A stretch of DNA of 64,000 bases from DAISJM01 sp036821485 (GCA_036821485.1 DAISJM010000006.1:51583-115582), one strand, 5' to 3'. Numbered from the stretch's first letter, positions 53,012 through 61,469 are shown. Translations and numbers: made by a program. Notes: generated by a model from the letters alone, not told the origin.

Positions 53012-53515
53012 ATGGAAACAGGTCTGAGTCTCGGGAGCAATCTGGGCGACCGGCTTGCGAATCTCTCCGCCGCCAAGAAGCAGATTCTCGCCATACCCGG
53101 CGTGAAACTATTGGCTCAGTCCCCTGTCTACGAGACAGACCCCGTGGGCGTACGGCCCGAGTACAAGGAACTGAAATTCCTCAACGTCATCCTTGTGGTG
53201 GATGGCCCGTGGGATGCGCATTCATGGTTCGACCGTCTTCGCGCCATTGAGGGCAACATGGGTCGGCACCGCGGCTTGGATCGCTTTGCACCGCGCGCCA
53301 TTGATATCGACATCATCTACGTGGGCGACGTCCATATCGAAAGCGGCGGGCTGGTGGTTCCGCACCCGCGCTGGATGGAACGGCGTTTCGTTGTACAGCC
53401 CCTGGCCGATGTGCGTCCCGACCTCCTGCTGCCCGGTATGAAGCGCACGGTCAAGCAGGTGCTGGACGCCCTCCCGGAAGGTGACGGCGTGGCACTGTTG
53501 ACGCGCGACTGGTAG
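53012..53515 (+). CDS. folK: 2-amino-4-hydroxy-6-hydroxymethyldihydropteridine pyrophosphokinase
   Basis: This 167-residue HPPK transfers pyrophosphate from ATP to the pterin in folate synthesis. It has LGSNLGDRLANL at the N-terminus, KFLNVILVV and the metal/ATP signature DRFAPRAIDIDIIYVG with its DxD, plus VPHPRWMERRFVVQPLADV. GGAGG lies 7-8 nt before ATG 53012. It is followed by panB, linking folate and pantothenate synthesis; PanB itself uses methylene-tetrahydrofolate. Confidence 0.95.
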   Translation: METGLSLGSNLGDRLANLSAAKKQILAIPGVKLLAQSPVYETDPVGVRPEYKELKFLNVILVVDGPWDAHSWFDRLRAIEGNMGRHRGLDRFAPRAIDIDIIYVGDVHIESGGLVVPHPRWMERRFVVQPLADVRPDLLLPGMKRTVKQVLDALPEGDGVALLTRDW

Positions 53516-53535
53516 AGCGCGATACTGTTCCCATC

Positions 53536-54336
53536 ATGAACGAGCGAACCCCATGGACTGCACCCCGCCTTCGCGCCCTCAAGCGCAAGGCGCGGATCGT
53601 GTCCCTCACCGCCTACGACTACTCCACCGCCCGTCTCCTGGACGAGGCAGGCATCCATCTCATCCTCGTCGGCGACTCTCTGGGCATGACCGTCCTTGGC
53701 TACGAGAATACGTTGCCCGTGACCATGGACGAAATGATTCATCATACCGCCGCCGTCGCACGCGGCGTGAAGTATGCGCTTGTCGTGGGCGACATGCCTT
53801 TCATGTCCTACCAGGCGTCCATCGAACAGGCCCTCTTGAACGCGGGCCGCTTCATTCGCGCGGGCGCCCACGCCGTGAAGATCGAGGGCGGCGCGTTCCG
53901 TGCCGAGACGATTCGCGCGCTGGTGCAGAATGGCATCCCCGTGCTCGGGCATATCGGCCTGACACCCCAGAGCATTCAGGCGTATGGCGGACACAAGGTG
54001 CAGGGCCGAAATGAAGACGCCGCAGAGCAGCTCCGAGAGGACGCCCGCGCCGTTGCGGCTGCCGGCGCCTTCGCCATGGTGATCGAGGGCGTGCCCGCCG
54101 ATCTGGCCACCGAAATCACAGGCCTCGTTGACATTCCCACGATCGGCATCGGCGCCGGTCCCGGCTGCGACGGGCAAGTGCTGGTGGTCAACGACATCCT
54201 CGGCATGTTCGGTGATTTCAAACCCAAGTTCGTGAAGCGATACGCCGAGCTTGGCGCCGAGATGAAGAAGGCTTTCGACTCGTACAAGAAGGACGTTGAG
54301 GGCGGCAAGTTTCCGGGCCGCGAGCATTGCTACTGA
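53536..54336 (+). CDS. panB: 3-methyl-2-oxobutanoate hydroxymethyltransferase
   Basis: The 266-residue enzyme makes ketopantoate from 2-ketoisovalerate and methylene-THF. Motifs are LTAYDYSTARLLDEAG, ILVGDSLGMTVLGY with metal-binding Asp, VVGDMPFMSYQ, KIEGG, GHIGLTPQS and IGIGAGPGCDGQVLV. Length is typical. 2-Ketoisovalerate comes from the IlvD reaction encoded at 18 kb. It is adjacent to panC. Confidence 0.97.
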   Translation: MNERTPWTAPRLRALKRKARIVSLTAYDYSTARLLDEAGIHLILVGDSLGMTVLGYENTLPVTMDEMIHHTAAVARGVKYALVVGDMPFMSYQASIEQALLNAGRFIRAGAHAVKIEGGAFRAETIRALVQNGIPVLGHIGLTPQSIQAYGGHKVQGRNEDAAEQLREDARAVAAAGAFAMVIEGVPADLATEITGLVDIPTIGIGAGPGCDGQVLVVNDILGMFGDFKPKFVKRYAELGAEMKKAFDSYKKDVEGGKFPGREHCY

Positions 54337-54392
54337 CGGCGTGATGACACCGGCGAAGGTGCGCCACAGCTCGATCCCGACACACTGATTTC

Positions 54393-55244
54393 ATGCGCAT
54401 CATTCACTCATCAAAGGAAATGCAGAACGCGGCACTGGAGCTTCGACGCGCTGGCCGCCGTATCGGCTTCGTGCCCACCATGGGGTACCTGCATGAAGGC
54501 CACCTGTCCCTCGTGCGTCTCGCGCAACAGCACGCCGACGTGGTGGTGCTCAGCCTGTTCGTCAATCCGACGCAGTTTGGGCCGCAGGAGGATTTCAGCA
54601 AGTACCCGCGCGACTTCGCCCGCGATGAAGCCCTGTGCCGCGATGCACGCGTCGACATTCTCTTCAACCCGACGCCCGAGGATATGTATCCCGAAGGGCA
54701 CAGCACCTTCGTGGAGGAAAACGCCTTGTCCCGGGGATTGTGCGGTGCTTCCCGGCCCGGGCACTTCCGCGGTGTCGCCACCGTCGTCGCCAAACTGTTC
54801 AACATCGTGCTTCCCGATGTCGCCGTATTTGGCGAGAAGGACGCCCAACAGCTTCGCGTCATCCGTAGGATGACACGCGACCTGGGCTTCGGCGTTCGCA
54901 TCATCCCCGGCCCGACGCTGCGCGAGCCCGATGGACTCGCCATGAGTTCGCGCAACAAATACCTCGGCCCCGAGGAGCGCATCCAGGCGCTTGTGCTCAA
55001 GCGCTCACTCGACAAGGCCGTCGCGTTGTACGGCACGGGTGAACGGCGAGCCGAGGTGCTGCACACGGCCATGGTCGCGATGCTGAAATCCGCGCCGCTT
55101 GCGCGAATTGATTATGTGGAAATCGTGGATGACGAAACCCTCGAACGAGTAACCGTGATCGAGCGGCCGGCCCTGGTCGCCCTTGCCGTCTTCATCGGCA
55201 AGACGCGCCTGATCGATAACGTGGTCCTGCGTCAGCCCACCTAG
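54393..55244 (+). CDS. panC: Pantothenate synthetase
   Basis: This 283-residue ligase joins pantoate and beta-alanine with ATP. It has GFVPTMGYLHEGHLSLV (HxGH-type nucleotide site), SLFVNPTQFGPQEDFSKYPR, GHFRGVATVVAKLFNI, FGEKDAQQLRVIRR and MSSRNKYL (KMSKS-like). It follows panB by 56 nt. panD is not in the window. Confidence 0.97.
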   Translation: MRIIHSSKEMQNAALELRRAGRRIGFVPTMGYLHEGHLSLVRLAQQHADVVVLSLFVNPTQFGPQEDFSKYPRDFARDEALCRDARVDILFNPTPEDMYPEGHSTFVEENALSRGLCGASRPGHFRGVATVVAKLFNIVLPDVAVFGEKDAQQLRVIRRMTRDLGFGVRIIPGPTLREPDGLAMSSRNKYLGPEERIQALVLKRSLDKAVALYGTGERRAEVLHTAMVAMLKSAPLARIDYVEIVDDETLERVTVIERPALVALAVFIGKTRLIDNVVLRQPT

Positions 55245-55250
55245 CAGCCT

Positions 55251-56234
55251 ATGAAGTTCAGCCACATCGAGAAAGCTGTGTCCGTTCTTGCCCGCAATCC
55301 TCCGGGCTTACGCATGTGCCCTGCCCGTGATGCCGCACTCCTCAACATAGGCCGCTTTCTCGAGACACAGACGCGCGCGGGCCAACCGCTGGACTTGAAA
55401 AAGGCCTCCGCTCCGCTCTGGCCCTTCATCCTCCGCCGCCTCGAAACGGCTATGGATGAAGCAGAGCGCGCCGATCTGGCGCACGACGCTGTGACGGCGT
55501 GGCAGATGTACAACTCGGGCGTCGTGGTCAAAACAGGCGACATCATCATCGGCTTGGATGTCATTCCCATGCCCCGATTCTTCGGCTGGGAGGAACCTGA
55601 GGGCCTGACGCTACGCACCGCCGAACTATTGGACGTTCTGCTCATCACGCATCGCCACGAGGATCACTACGACAAGGCTCTTGTCCGCGCGTGTCTTGAT
55701 CTCGGCAAGCCCGTGCTGATGCCCGCCAGTCTGGCCGCCGATTGGGGACACAACATCACGCTGCACGGAGTCGAACACGGCGCGAATATGGAACTGCTCG
55801 ACTTGCAGATCACCTGCCGGCAGGGATTTCACATCTGGCGCGCAACCATGGACGAGCTGCCGCTGATCTATTACGAGATCGCGACGCCGGCCGGCTATAC
55901 CTTCATCTTCAGCGGCGACCTCGACTACACGAAGGTGTTCGAGAAAACCGCCGGCCGGGACATCGACTTGCTCTTCATTCCATGGCGCAACCCGAACGAG
56001 AGATATGAAAACGGCCGCCCGGAACAGATCGGCTCCACCCTCGACGCCGTCAAGATCGCCGTGAAGACCGCGCAGCCACGCGCGATCCTGTACGAACATT
56101 ACGGCGAGTTGGACCACATCTACGGCGGCTTCTCCGCCTCCTACGATATGGCGCTCGACCTCAAGCGTGAACTGGCAGTACCTTCCGAGTTGTTGTTCTG
56201 GGGCGAACACATGGCGTTGGCGCCGCCAGATTGA
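55251..56234 (+). CDS. Metallo-beta-lactamase fold hydrolase
   Basis: This 327-residue protein has an N-terminal helical region (~1-85) before an MBL fold with the zinc motif THRHEDHYD (His134, His136, Asp138, His139) and FSGDLDYTKVF for the bridging Asp. Later strands include ILYEHYGELDH. The group resembles UlaG/phosphodiesterase-type MBL proteins, but the substrate is unknown. It starts 6 nt after panC and ends 13 nt before namZ, so it is likely co-transcribed. Confidence 0.82.
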   Translation: MKFSHIEKAVSVLARNPPGLRMCPARDAALLNIGRFLETQTRAGQPLDLKKASAPLWPFILRRLETAMDEAERADLAHDAVTAWQMYNSGVVVKTGDIIIGLDVIPMPRFFGWEEPEGLTLRTAELLDVLLITHRHEDHYDKALVRACLDLGKPVLMPASLAADWGHNITLHGVEHGANMELLDLQITCRQGFHIWRATMDELPLIYYEIATPAGYTFIFSGDLDYTKVFEKTAGRDIDLLFIPWRNPNERYENGRPEQIGSTLDAVKIAVKTAQPRAILYEHYGELDHIYGGFSASYDMALDLKRELAVPSELLFWGEHMALAPPD

Positions 56235-56247
56235 CCTACTGAATCCT

Positions 56248-57411
56248 ATGGACCGCACGCTCCAGTTTGGCATCGACCTCCTGGCGACCGAACATGCCGA
56301 TTGGCTCAAGCACTCGCGCGTCGGCCTTGTCGCACACGCGGCCAGTCGCACCACCGGGGGAATGCCGTCCGCCGATCTTCTCAAGCACATTCTCGGCAAT
56401 CGCCTGGTTTGTCTTTTCGGCCCGGAGCATGGGTTTCGCGGACAGGCCGGCGCAGGTGAGCAAGTGGCTCACGCGCAACATCCCGAATGGGGAATTCCCG
56501 TCCACTCCCTCTACGGCAGGACACGTCGCCCCACCAGCGAAATGCTCCACGGCGTGGACGTCATCGTTTTCGATCTCCAGGACTTGGGCGCACGGCCTTA
56601 CACGTATGTCTCCACCTTGCGCTACGTACTTGAGGCCGCCGCGGAACACGACCGCGCCGTCATCGTCGCCGATCGGCCGGTTCCCTTGGCGGGCGTTGTC
56701 GATGGCCCCATGCTTCAGAACGATTTTGAATCGTTCGTAGGCGGCATTCCTTCGCCGGTTGTCTATGGCATGACCCCGGGCGAGACGGCCCTCTGGCTGC
56801 AGGCAACGCTAGGACTCGATCTCGAACTCAGGATCGCGCGCGTCCGCGGTTACGGGCGCGAAACGACACCCGCCCCGGCGTGGCCCGAGTGGGTTCCGTC
56901 CTCACCCGCGATTCGTTCGTGGTCCATCGGTCAGTCGTTCCCCATCACCGTTTTTCTGGAGGCGCTGCCGGGAGTTGACCATGCGCGGGGCACGGATGCT
57001 CCCTTCCAGCGCGTCGGCGCGCCGTGGCTCGACGCCGGGAAACTGGCGACCGCCCTGAATGGAATGTCGCTGCCGGGCATGCAGTTCAAGCCGACGGATT
57101 ACGGGGCGCAAACGGGTAGCCACAGGGGCATTCACCTGCACGGGGTCACGATAGAGATTATTGATCCCGGCATTTTCGCTCCGGTGCGCACAGGGGTCGC
57201 CATCATTGAAGCCTTGCAGCAACTGCACGGGGCCGCATGGTTGTGGTCACAGCCCGGCACACGCCCTGAATTCTTCGATCAGCTCATGGGTACCGATGCT
57301 GTCCGCCTCGCCCTGCACGACGGCCTTACCGCGAACGACATAGCCGCGGGCTGGGACAAGGACCTCCAACTCTTCCGGCAGCAGCGCGAGCCCCACCTGC
57401 TCTACCCTTGA
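56248..57411 (+). CDS. namZ: Exo-beta-N-acetylmuramidase NamZ (DUF1343)
   Basis: This 387-residue DUF1343 protein has the characteristic GLVAHAASRTT, LFGPEHGFRGQAGAG, PVHSLYGRTRRPT and DVIVFDLQDLGARPYTYVSTL, then ADRPVPL and a C-terminal half with GVDHARGTDAPFQRVGAPW. NamZ (GH171) removes terminal MurNAc from peptidoglycan fragments, so it fits cell-wall recycling or scavenging. ATG 56248 starts directly at the domain, with no signal peptide, suggesting a cytoplasmic enzyme. A longer frame to 56167 overlaps the MBL gene and is rejected. Confidence 0.9.
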   Translation: MDRTLQFGIDLLATEHADWLKHSRVGLVAHAASRTTGGMPSADLLKHILGNRLVCLFGPEHGFRGQAGAGEQVAHAQHPEWGIPVHSLYGRTRRPTSEMLHGVDVIVFDLQDLGARPYTYVSTLRYVLEAAAEHDRAVIVADRPVPLAGVVDGPMLQNDFESFVGGIPSPVVYGMTPGETALWLQATLGLDLELRIARVRGYGRETTPAPAWPEWVPSSPAIRSWSIGQSFPITVFLEALPGVDHARGTDAPFQRVGAPWLDAGKLATALNGMSLPGMQFKPTDYGAQTGSHRGIHLHGVTIEIIDPGIFAPVRTGVAIIEALQQLHGAAWLWSQPGTRPEFFDQLMGTDAVRLALHDGLTANDIAAGWDKDLQLFRQQREPHLLYP

Positions 57412-57452
57412 CTTCCCGTCGCTATGGGCGACCTTTGGAAGGAAGGGTTTGC

Positions 57453-57650
57453 ATGAAATACACCGCCACACTTGAAGAGGGCGAAGGCGGCGAGTACACC
57501 GCGTCGTGCGAACAGGTGGGCGCGTCCGGCCACGGTTTGAGTTCCGTGGCCGCACTGGATGCGTTGCGCGCGGAGATCCGCTATCGCGTGGAACTCTGCC
57601 CCTGCTCCAGCGTGGAGGATGACGCCATCGAATTGGATGTCCGGGCCTGA
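57453..57650 (+). CDS. HicB-like small protein
   Basis: This 65-residue protein (ATG 57453, GGAAGG upstream) begins KYTATLEEGEGGEYTASCEQ and has a helix SSVAALDALRAEIRYRVELC, the pattern of the HicB/DUF1902-like partial RNase H fold. There is no C-terminal RHH or HTH DNA-binding part and no hicA toxin next to it. It could be an orphan antitoxin fold or an unrelated house protein. Confidence 0.6.
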   Translation: MKYTATLEEGEGGEYTASCEQVGASGHGLSSVAALDALRAEIRYRVELCPCSSVEDDAIELDVRA

Positions 57651-57664
57651 CCCCACTATTCGCC

Positions 57665-57693
57665 TTGAAGCACAGCCTCGCTCCCGCTACGTT
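57665..57693 (+). promoter_or_regulatory. Candidate tRNA-Ser promoter
   Basis: TTGAAG (57665-57670) and TACGTT (57688-57693) are 17 bp apart. The start would be about 17 nt before the mature tRNA. The -10 match is weak. Confidence 0.35.
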
Positions 57694-57716
57694 AGCCGTC
57701 GCACTTCACTACCCAT

Positions 57717-57806
57717 GGAGGGGTGGCAGAGTGGCCGAATGCGCATGACTCGAAATCATGTTTGCTCTTACGGGCAACGGGGGTTCGAATCCCTCCCCCT
57801 CCGCCA
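57717..57806 (+). tRNA. tRNA-Ser (anticodon CGA)
   Basis: This is a 90-nt type II tRNA. The acceptor stem GGAGGGG (57717-57723) pairs with CCCCTCC (57796-57802), followed by G and an encoded CCA (57804-57806). The anticodon arm is CATGA-CTCGAAA-TCATG with anticodon CGA, reading UCG. A long variable arm (TTGCTCTTACGGGCAA) and T arm GGGTTCGAATCCC are present. Confidence 0.96.
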
Positions 57807-57866
57807 TTCGACGCGCCCCGCGAACACGCGGGGCTTGCTCATGGCGGGCCAGGAGGCGCGTCGAAT
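57806..57866 (+). repeat. Nested repeats after tRNA-Ser: 12-bp inverted repeat and first 26-bp repeat
   Basis: ATTCGACGCGCC (57806-57817) is inverted as GGCGCGTCGAAT (57855-57866). Inside it lies a 26-bp sequence (57816-57841) that contains the hairpin CCCCGCG-AACA-CGCGGGG and is repeated exactly at 58194-58219. The hairpin could end tRNA transcription. Confidence 0.8.
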
Positions 57867-57895
57867 GCCCCGAGCCTGTCGAGGGACTACCAATC

Positions 57896-58177
57896 ATGAC
57901 CTGTTGGGTTTACGTCATTGAGTGCCGAGATGGGACGTTCTACACCGGACATACTCACAGCCTTCCGCAGCGTCTGTCCCGACATGCCGCAGGAACCGGA
58001 TCGCGCCACATTGCCCAACGTGGATTCCTGCGGTTGATCTACTCAGAACAGCTTCCAAGTGCAGAAGGCGCAATACAAAGGGAAATGCAAATCAAGCGCT
58101 GGAGCCACGCCAAGAAGCTGGCTCTAGCCAACAACGACATGGAACAACTCAAACAACTTAGCCGATCTCGCACTTAA
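57896..58177 (+). CDS. GIY-YIG nuclease domain protein
   Basis: This 93-residue stand-alone GIY-YIG domain has WVYVIECRDGTFYTGHT for the two tyrosine strands, RLSRH with the catalytic Arg, and LIYSEQLPSAEGAIQREMQIKRW containing the catalytic Glu and UvrC-like Lys/Arg. It resembles the YhbQ/UPF0213 group. It lies between two identical 26-bp repeats directly behind tRNA-Ser, which is unusual for a housekeeping gene and suggests it moved in as a small unit. ATG 57896 begins at the domain; no clear ribosome binding site. Confidence 0.88.
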   Translation: MTCWVYVIECRDGTFYTGHTHSLPQRLSRHAAGTGSRHIAQRGFLRLIYSEQLPSAEGAIQREMQIKRWSHAKKLALANNDMEQLKQLSRSRT

Positions 58178-58193
58178 CGCTTTCCGCGTTTCA

Positions 58194-58219
58194 CCCCGCG
58201 AACACGCGGGGCTTGCTCA
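58194..58219. repeat. Second 26-bp repeat / hairpin
   Basis: It is identical at 26 of 26 positions to 57816-57841. It contains the hairpin CCCCGCG-AACA-CGCGGGG and sits between the convergent GIY-YIG and FrhB-like genes, so it may double as a bidirectional terminator. The first three bases of the FrhB-like stop region overlap its end. Confidence 0.8.
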
Positions 58220-59605
58220 GGGCCTTCCGTCTTCCGGTCCTTCCGTTTTCCGCGCGGCTCTGCGCTTCTTCCGCTGGAGTATCCTTCTCATCAGCGAAAC
58301 ACCCGCGCGCGAAAACCAGAATCTCACCATGAGCTTCCGCAGGGGGCGAAAGACCGGGATCCCGCGCAGCATCCAAAACACCAACTCCTCGCGGACCAGT
58401 TTCGAATCCGGCGACGGAAACGGGACTTGGTAATGCGGGACGCTCTGGCCAGTCAGCCGCTTCGCTTTCATGCGCAGGCCAACCCGTATCTTCTTGTCGC
58501 GCGCGATGCCGTCCCACGCATCATGCACATCCTCAACCGGAATGTCCCGCAACACCAGCTTCCCGGCCGCAACCGCACCGTCCACCACCCCCATGCCTCG
58601 CTGCGTGCGAATCATGACGGCAGAAAGGCCTTCGGCTTCCTCGTACTTCCAGTTGCCATCGGGACTGCGAATCCACGGATCACCCACGGTCAGATCTGAA
58701 AACTCGGCACCCGCGTCGAGACAAGTCAGGCAACGCCCAAGCGAGGAGACCATCGCCATGATGTTGAAGGTTTCCTTGGGGCCATGCGGCGACCGCCACT
58801 TTGTTCCGTTCGAGAAAGTCATCTCCAGCGTGTTATGCGGCCATCCCGTCTCACTCTTCTCGCGGAACTGCGCGTGGACGACCTCCGCGCCTTCGGGGGT
58901 CATCAGCGCTGCCGCCAGCTTGCTGGAATCCATGGGCAGGTTGTAGTGGCATACGAGCCCAATCGCTATCGGCACGCGCGTCTTCCACCGCGGGTCCACC
59001 ATCTGCCGTTTTCGCAACGAGTGAATCTGACACGGGAGACCCACCATGGCGAACGGCCCCTCCTCCTCGCGGATGTCGTACAACGCATGGAGGCTCGGAG
59101 TCGTGGTGTAGCGTGATTGAGCCGCGGACAGCAATTGCTCCCGTGTCCGCGCGATCAGCCCGCGCCCCCGCGCCGGTTGTTCCGGATCTTCCGCGGCAAC
59201 CAGCGCGCCCCGAATTTTGCCCGTCTCGAGAAGATGAACCAGAAGTTGTGTGACCACCCCGCCACTCGCGCCGCGTTGGCGAATCTCCGGTTCCGCCGCG
59301 TATCCGATGCACGCCCGCCGGATCGTACCCAGCAATTCCCCATAACGGTACTCCGGGCCGAAGAGGCTGCTTCCGATGGCGTCGTAATCCACCTCCAGCC
59401 CCGAGCATGACTGGACGCAGATGTTGCAGTTGATGCAGGGCGCGACCTGAATGGGATATCCATCGCGGTCCATGCCAAACGTCCCGACGGGGCACACCCC
59501 CACGCACGCGCCGCACCGATGGCAGAGGTTGTCCCGGACCACGCGCAGGATGCCCTCCACATTCCTGTATCGATCCCGCGGGAAAGGATTTGAAGCATCG
59601 CTCAT
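58217..59605 (-). CDS. Coenzyme F420 hydrogenase/dehydrogenase beta subunit family protein (FrhB-like)
   Basis: This 462-residue redox protein begins with two [4Fe-4S] ferredoxin motifs (CHRCGACVGVCPVG and CINCNICVQSC). The FrhB family core follows with RGASGGVVTQLLVHLLETG, VGLPCQIHSLRK, LVCHYNLP and the later cluster/flavin motif GRCLTCLDAGAEFSDLTVGDPW. Family members reduce or oxidise F420 or related cofactors, and many bacterial ones lack F420; the electron partner is unknown. ATG 59605 is chosen because a TATAAT promoter lies just upstream and a longer frame to 60169 would run into the divergent oxidoreductase gene. The divergent gene is probably its functional partner. Confidence 0.88.
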   Translation of the reverse strand: MSDASNPFPRDRYRNVEGILRVVRDNLCHRCGACVGVCPVGTFGMDRDGYPIQVAPCINCNICVQSCSGLEVDYDAIGSSLFGPEYRYGELLGTIRRACIGYAAEPEIRQRGASGGVVTQLLVHLLETGKIRGALVAAEDPEQPARGRGLIARTREQLLSAAQSRYTTTPSLHALYDIREEEGPFAMVGLPCQIHSLRKRQMVDPRWKTRVPIAIGLVCHYNLPMDSSKLAAALMTPEGAEVVHAQFREKSETGWPHNTLEMTFSNGTKWRSPHGPKETFNIMAMVSSLGRCLTCLDAGAEFSDLTVGDPWIRSPDGNWKYEEAEGLSAVMIRTQRGMGVVDGAVAAGKLVLRDIPVEDVHDAWDGIARDKKIRVGLRMKAKRLTGQSVPHYQVPFPSPDSKLVREELVFWMLRGIPVFRPLRKLMVRFWFSRAGVSLMRRILQRKKRRAARKTEGPEDGRP

Positions 59606-59614
59606 CGCGGTTAG

Positions 59615-59643
59615 ATTATACGTGCGTTCGCGCCCCGTGCAAA
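59615..59643 (-). promoter_or_regulatory. Promoter of the FrhB-like gene
   Basis: On the minus strand TTTGCA (59643-59638) and a perfect TATAAT (59620-59615) are 17 bp apart. The -10 ends 9 nt before the ATG, so the transcript would have a leader of only 2-3 nt. Confidence 0.6.
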
Positions 59644-59680
59644 CCAACGGCGGGTCACCCGGGCAAATACAGTACCGCAT

Positions 59681-61420
59681 ATGAAAAGGATTTTGTCCCA
59701 ATCGGAAGGGCTGGCCCATCATCCGGGCGATTTCCACTGGCTGGAGAAGAATATTCCCTGCCAGGCCGCCTGCCCTGCGTCTACGGACATCCCGGGCTAC
59801 CTTGCTGCAATTTCTCGCGGCGATTACGCGGAAGCTTACCGGATCAATCTTCGCGACAACGTGTTCCCCGCCGTACTCGGCCGCGTCTGCTCGCGGCCCT
59901 GCGAGCCGCCGTGCCGCCACGGATGGGAAGGCCTTGGCGCCCCCGTGGCGATCTGCTCCTCCAAACGCGCCGCAGCCGATTTCACGAATCAGACCGATCC
60001 TGTCGTTCTCCCTCCTGTGTTCCCGACCACCGGCCGCCGCGTGGCCATCGTGGGCGCGGGAGTTGCCGGGCTGGCCGCCGCGCGCGACCTTGCTCTCTGG
60101 GGCCACGCCGTCACTGTCTACGAGAAACACGCCCGCTCCGGCGGCATGATGATCCAAGGCATCCCCCACTTCCGGCTTCCACGCGCGGTGATTGAGAAAG
60201 AGATCCGCCAGGTGGAGGCTCAGGGCGTCCGCATCGTGACGGGCACGGAAGTCGGCCCTTCACTTCCTCTCTCACGCCTACTTGCCGACCACGACGCGGT
60301 GATCGTCGCCGCCGGCACCCTGAAGCCAACACGGCCACCGATCCCTGGCGGCGCTCTGCAGGGCGTCGAGCATGGACTGCAGTTTCTCTTCGACGTAAAC
60401 GAGGGCGCACGCGCGACCATCGGCCGCCGCGTGGTCATCATCGGCGGCGGGTTCACCGCCATCGACTGTGCGCGCACGGCGCGCCGGCTGGGAGCACGTC
60501 ACGCCGGAGTGTACTATCGGCGCTCGGCCCGCGAGATGTACATCATGGCCGAGGAACTCGACGAGATGGCCGAAGAGGGCATACCTCTTGTGACCCACGT
60601 GAACCCGATCGAGATTATCGGACAGGACGGTCGTGCTACGGCGGTCCGTTTCGTACGCACGCGCGTCGAGGGAGGCAGCGACAAGAACGCTCAGAAGATC
60701 GTCCCCATCGAAGGCAGCGAGTTTGAAGTACCGGCCGACAACGTGATTCTTGCCACCGGCCAGTCCGCTGATCGCTCCTGGATGGACGTAGCACTGCAGG
60801 ATGCGGCCTCCACTCCCAGACTTTTCGCCGCCGGAGATTTTGTCAACGGACCGTCAACGCTGATTGAAGCGATCGGCCACGCGCGCCGCTGCGCCCGGTC
60901 GGTTGACGAGTTCGTCATGGGCGAGTCGCGGCTCCACGACGCCGTCGTGATCGAGACCGGACGCGATCAGGAACGGACCCGCAAGATGGACCACATTCCT
61001 CTCCAACATCCCGCCGTCGCGTGGGTGTCGCGCCGTTCGCTACATCGCGAAGTGGAAAAGGGCTTCAGCCCGGCGCAAGCCGCAAAAGAATCCAAACGTT
61101 GCTACCTCTGCCACTATAAGTACGAGATCAACATGGATCTCTGCATCTACTGCGACCAATGCATACAGGTGAAACCCCGGGAAAAGTGCATCGTGAAAGT
61201 GATGAGGAAGCGCGGACCAACGCCTACAGACACAGGGGAACCGGGCCCATACGACCACCGCCTCAATAATGACCATCAGTTCGAGTACGTCATCAACCAG
61301 GAGGAGTGCATTCGCTGCGATGCCTGCCTCCGGGTTTGCCCCACCCACTGCATCGACGTCCAGAAGGTCAGCCTCAAGACCCTCCCCAGCAAGCAGGTAG
61401 GAACGGGTTCAACCGTGTGA
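59681..61420 (+). CDS. GltD-like NAD(P)/FAD iron-sulfur oxidoreductase with C-terminal ferredoxin domain
   Basis: The 579-residue protein opens with the GltD-type Cys-rich domain (CQAACPASTDIPGYL, CSRPCEPPCRHG), then an FAD Rossmann fold (VAIVGAGVAGLAAARDLALWG) and an NAD(P) fold (VVIIGGGFTAIDCARTARRLG), and VILATGQSADRSW and LFAAGDFVNGPSTLIEAIGHA. The C-terminus adds CYLCHYKYEIN, CIYCDQC and a ferredoxin motif CIRCDACLRVCPTHC. It thus resembles the electron-bifurcating or NADPH-linked small subunits that feed other redox enzymes. It is divergent from the FrhB-like gene with 75 nt between starts. Partner and direction of electron flow are unknown. Confidence 0.9.
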   Translation: MKRILSQSEGLAHHPGDFHWLEKNIPCQAACPASTDIPGYLAAISRGDYAEAYRINLRDNVFPAVLGRVCSRPCEPPCRHGWEGLGAPVAICSSKRAAADFTNQTDPVVLPPVFPTTGRRVAIVGAGVAGLAAARDLALWGHAVTVYEKHARSGGMMIQGIPHFRLPRAVIEKEIRQVEAQGVRIVTGTEVGPSLPLSRLLADHDAVIVAAGTLKPTRPPIPGGALQGVEHGLQFLFDVNEGARATIGRRVVIIGGGFTAIDCARTARRLGARHAGVYYRRSAREMYIMAEELDEMAEEGIPLVTHVNPIEIIGQDGRATAVRFVRTRVEGGSDKNAQKIVPIEGSEFEVPADNVILATGQSADRSWMDVALQDAASTPRLFAAGDFVNGPSTLIEAIGHARRCARSVDEFVMGESRLHDAVVIETGRDQERTRKMDHIPLQHPAVAWVSRRSLHREVEKGFSPAQAAKESKRCYLCHYKYEINMDLCIYCDQCIQVKPREKCIVKVMRKRGPTPTDTGEPGPYDHRLNNDHQFEYVINQEECIRCDACLRVCPTHCIDVQKVSLKTLPSKQVGTGSTV

Positions 61421-61469
61421 TTGTCAAACGCAAGCCGCTACGCTATCCTTTGGCCAAAGGGAGGGTGGT

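Noticed and set aside
59606..60169. N-terminal extension of the FrhB-like gene
   Set aside because: It would overlap the divergent oxidoreductase gene by about 490 nt; the ferredoxin motifs and a TATAAT promoter mark the start at 59605.
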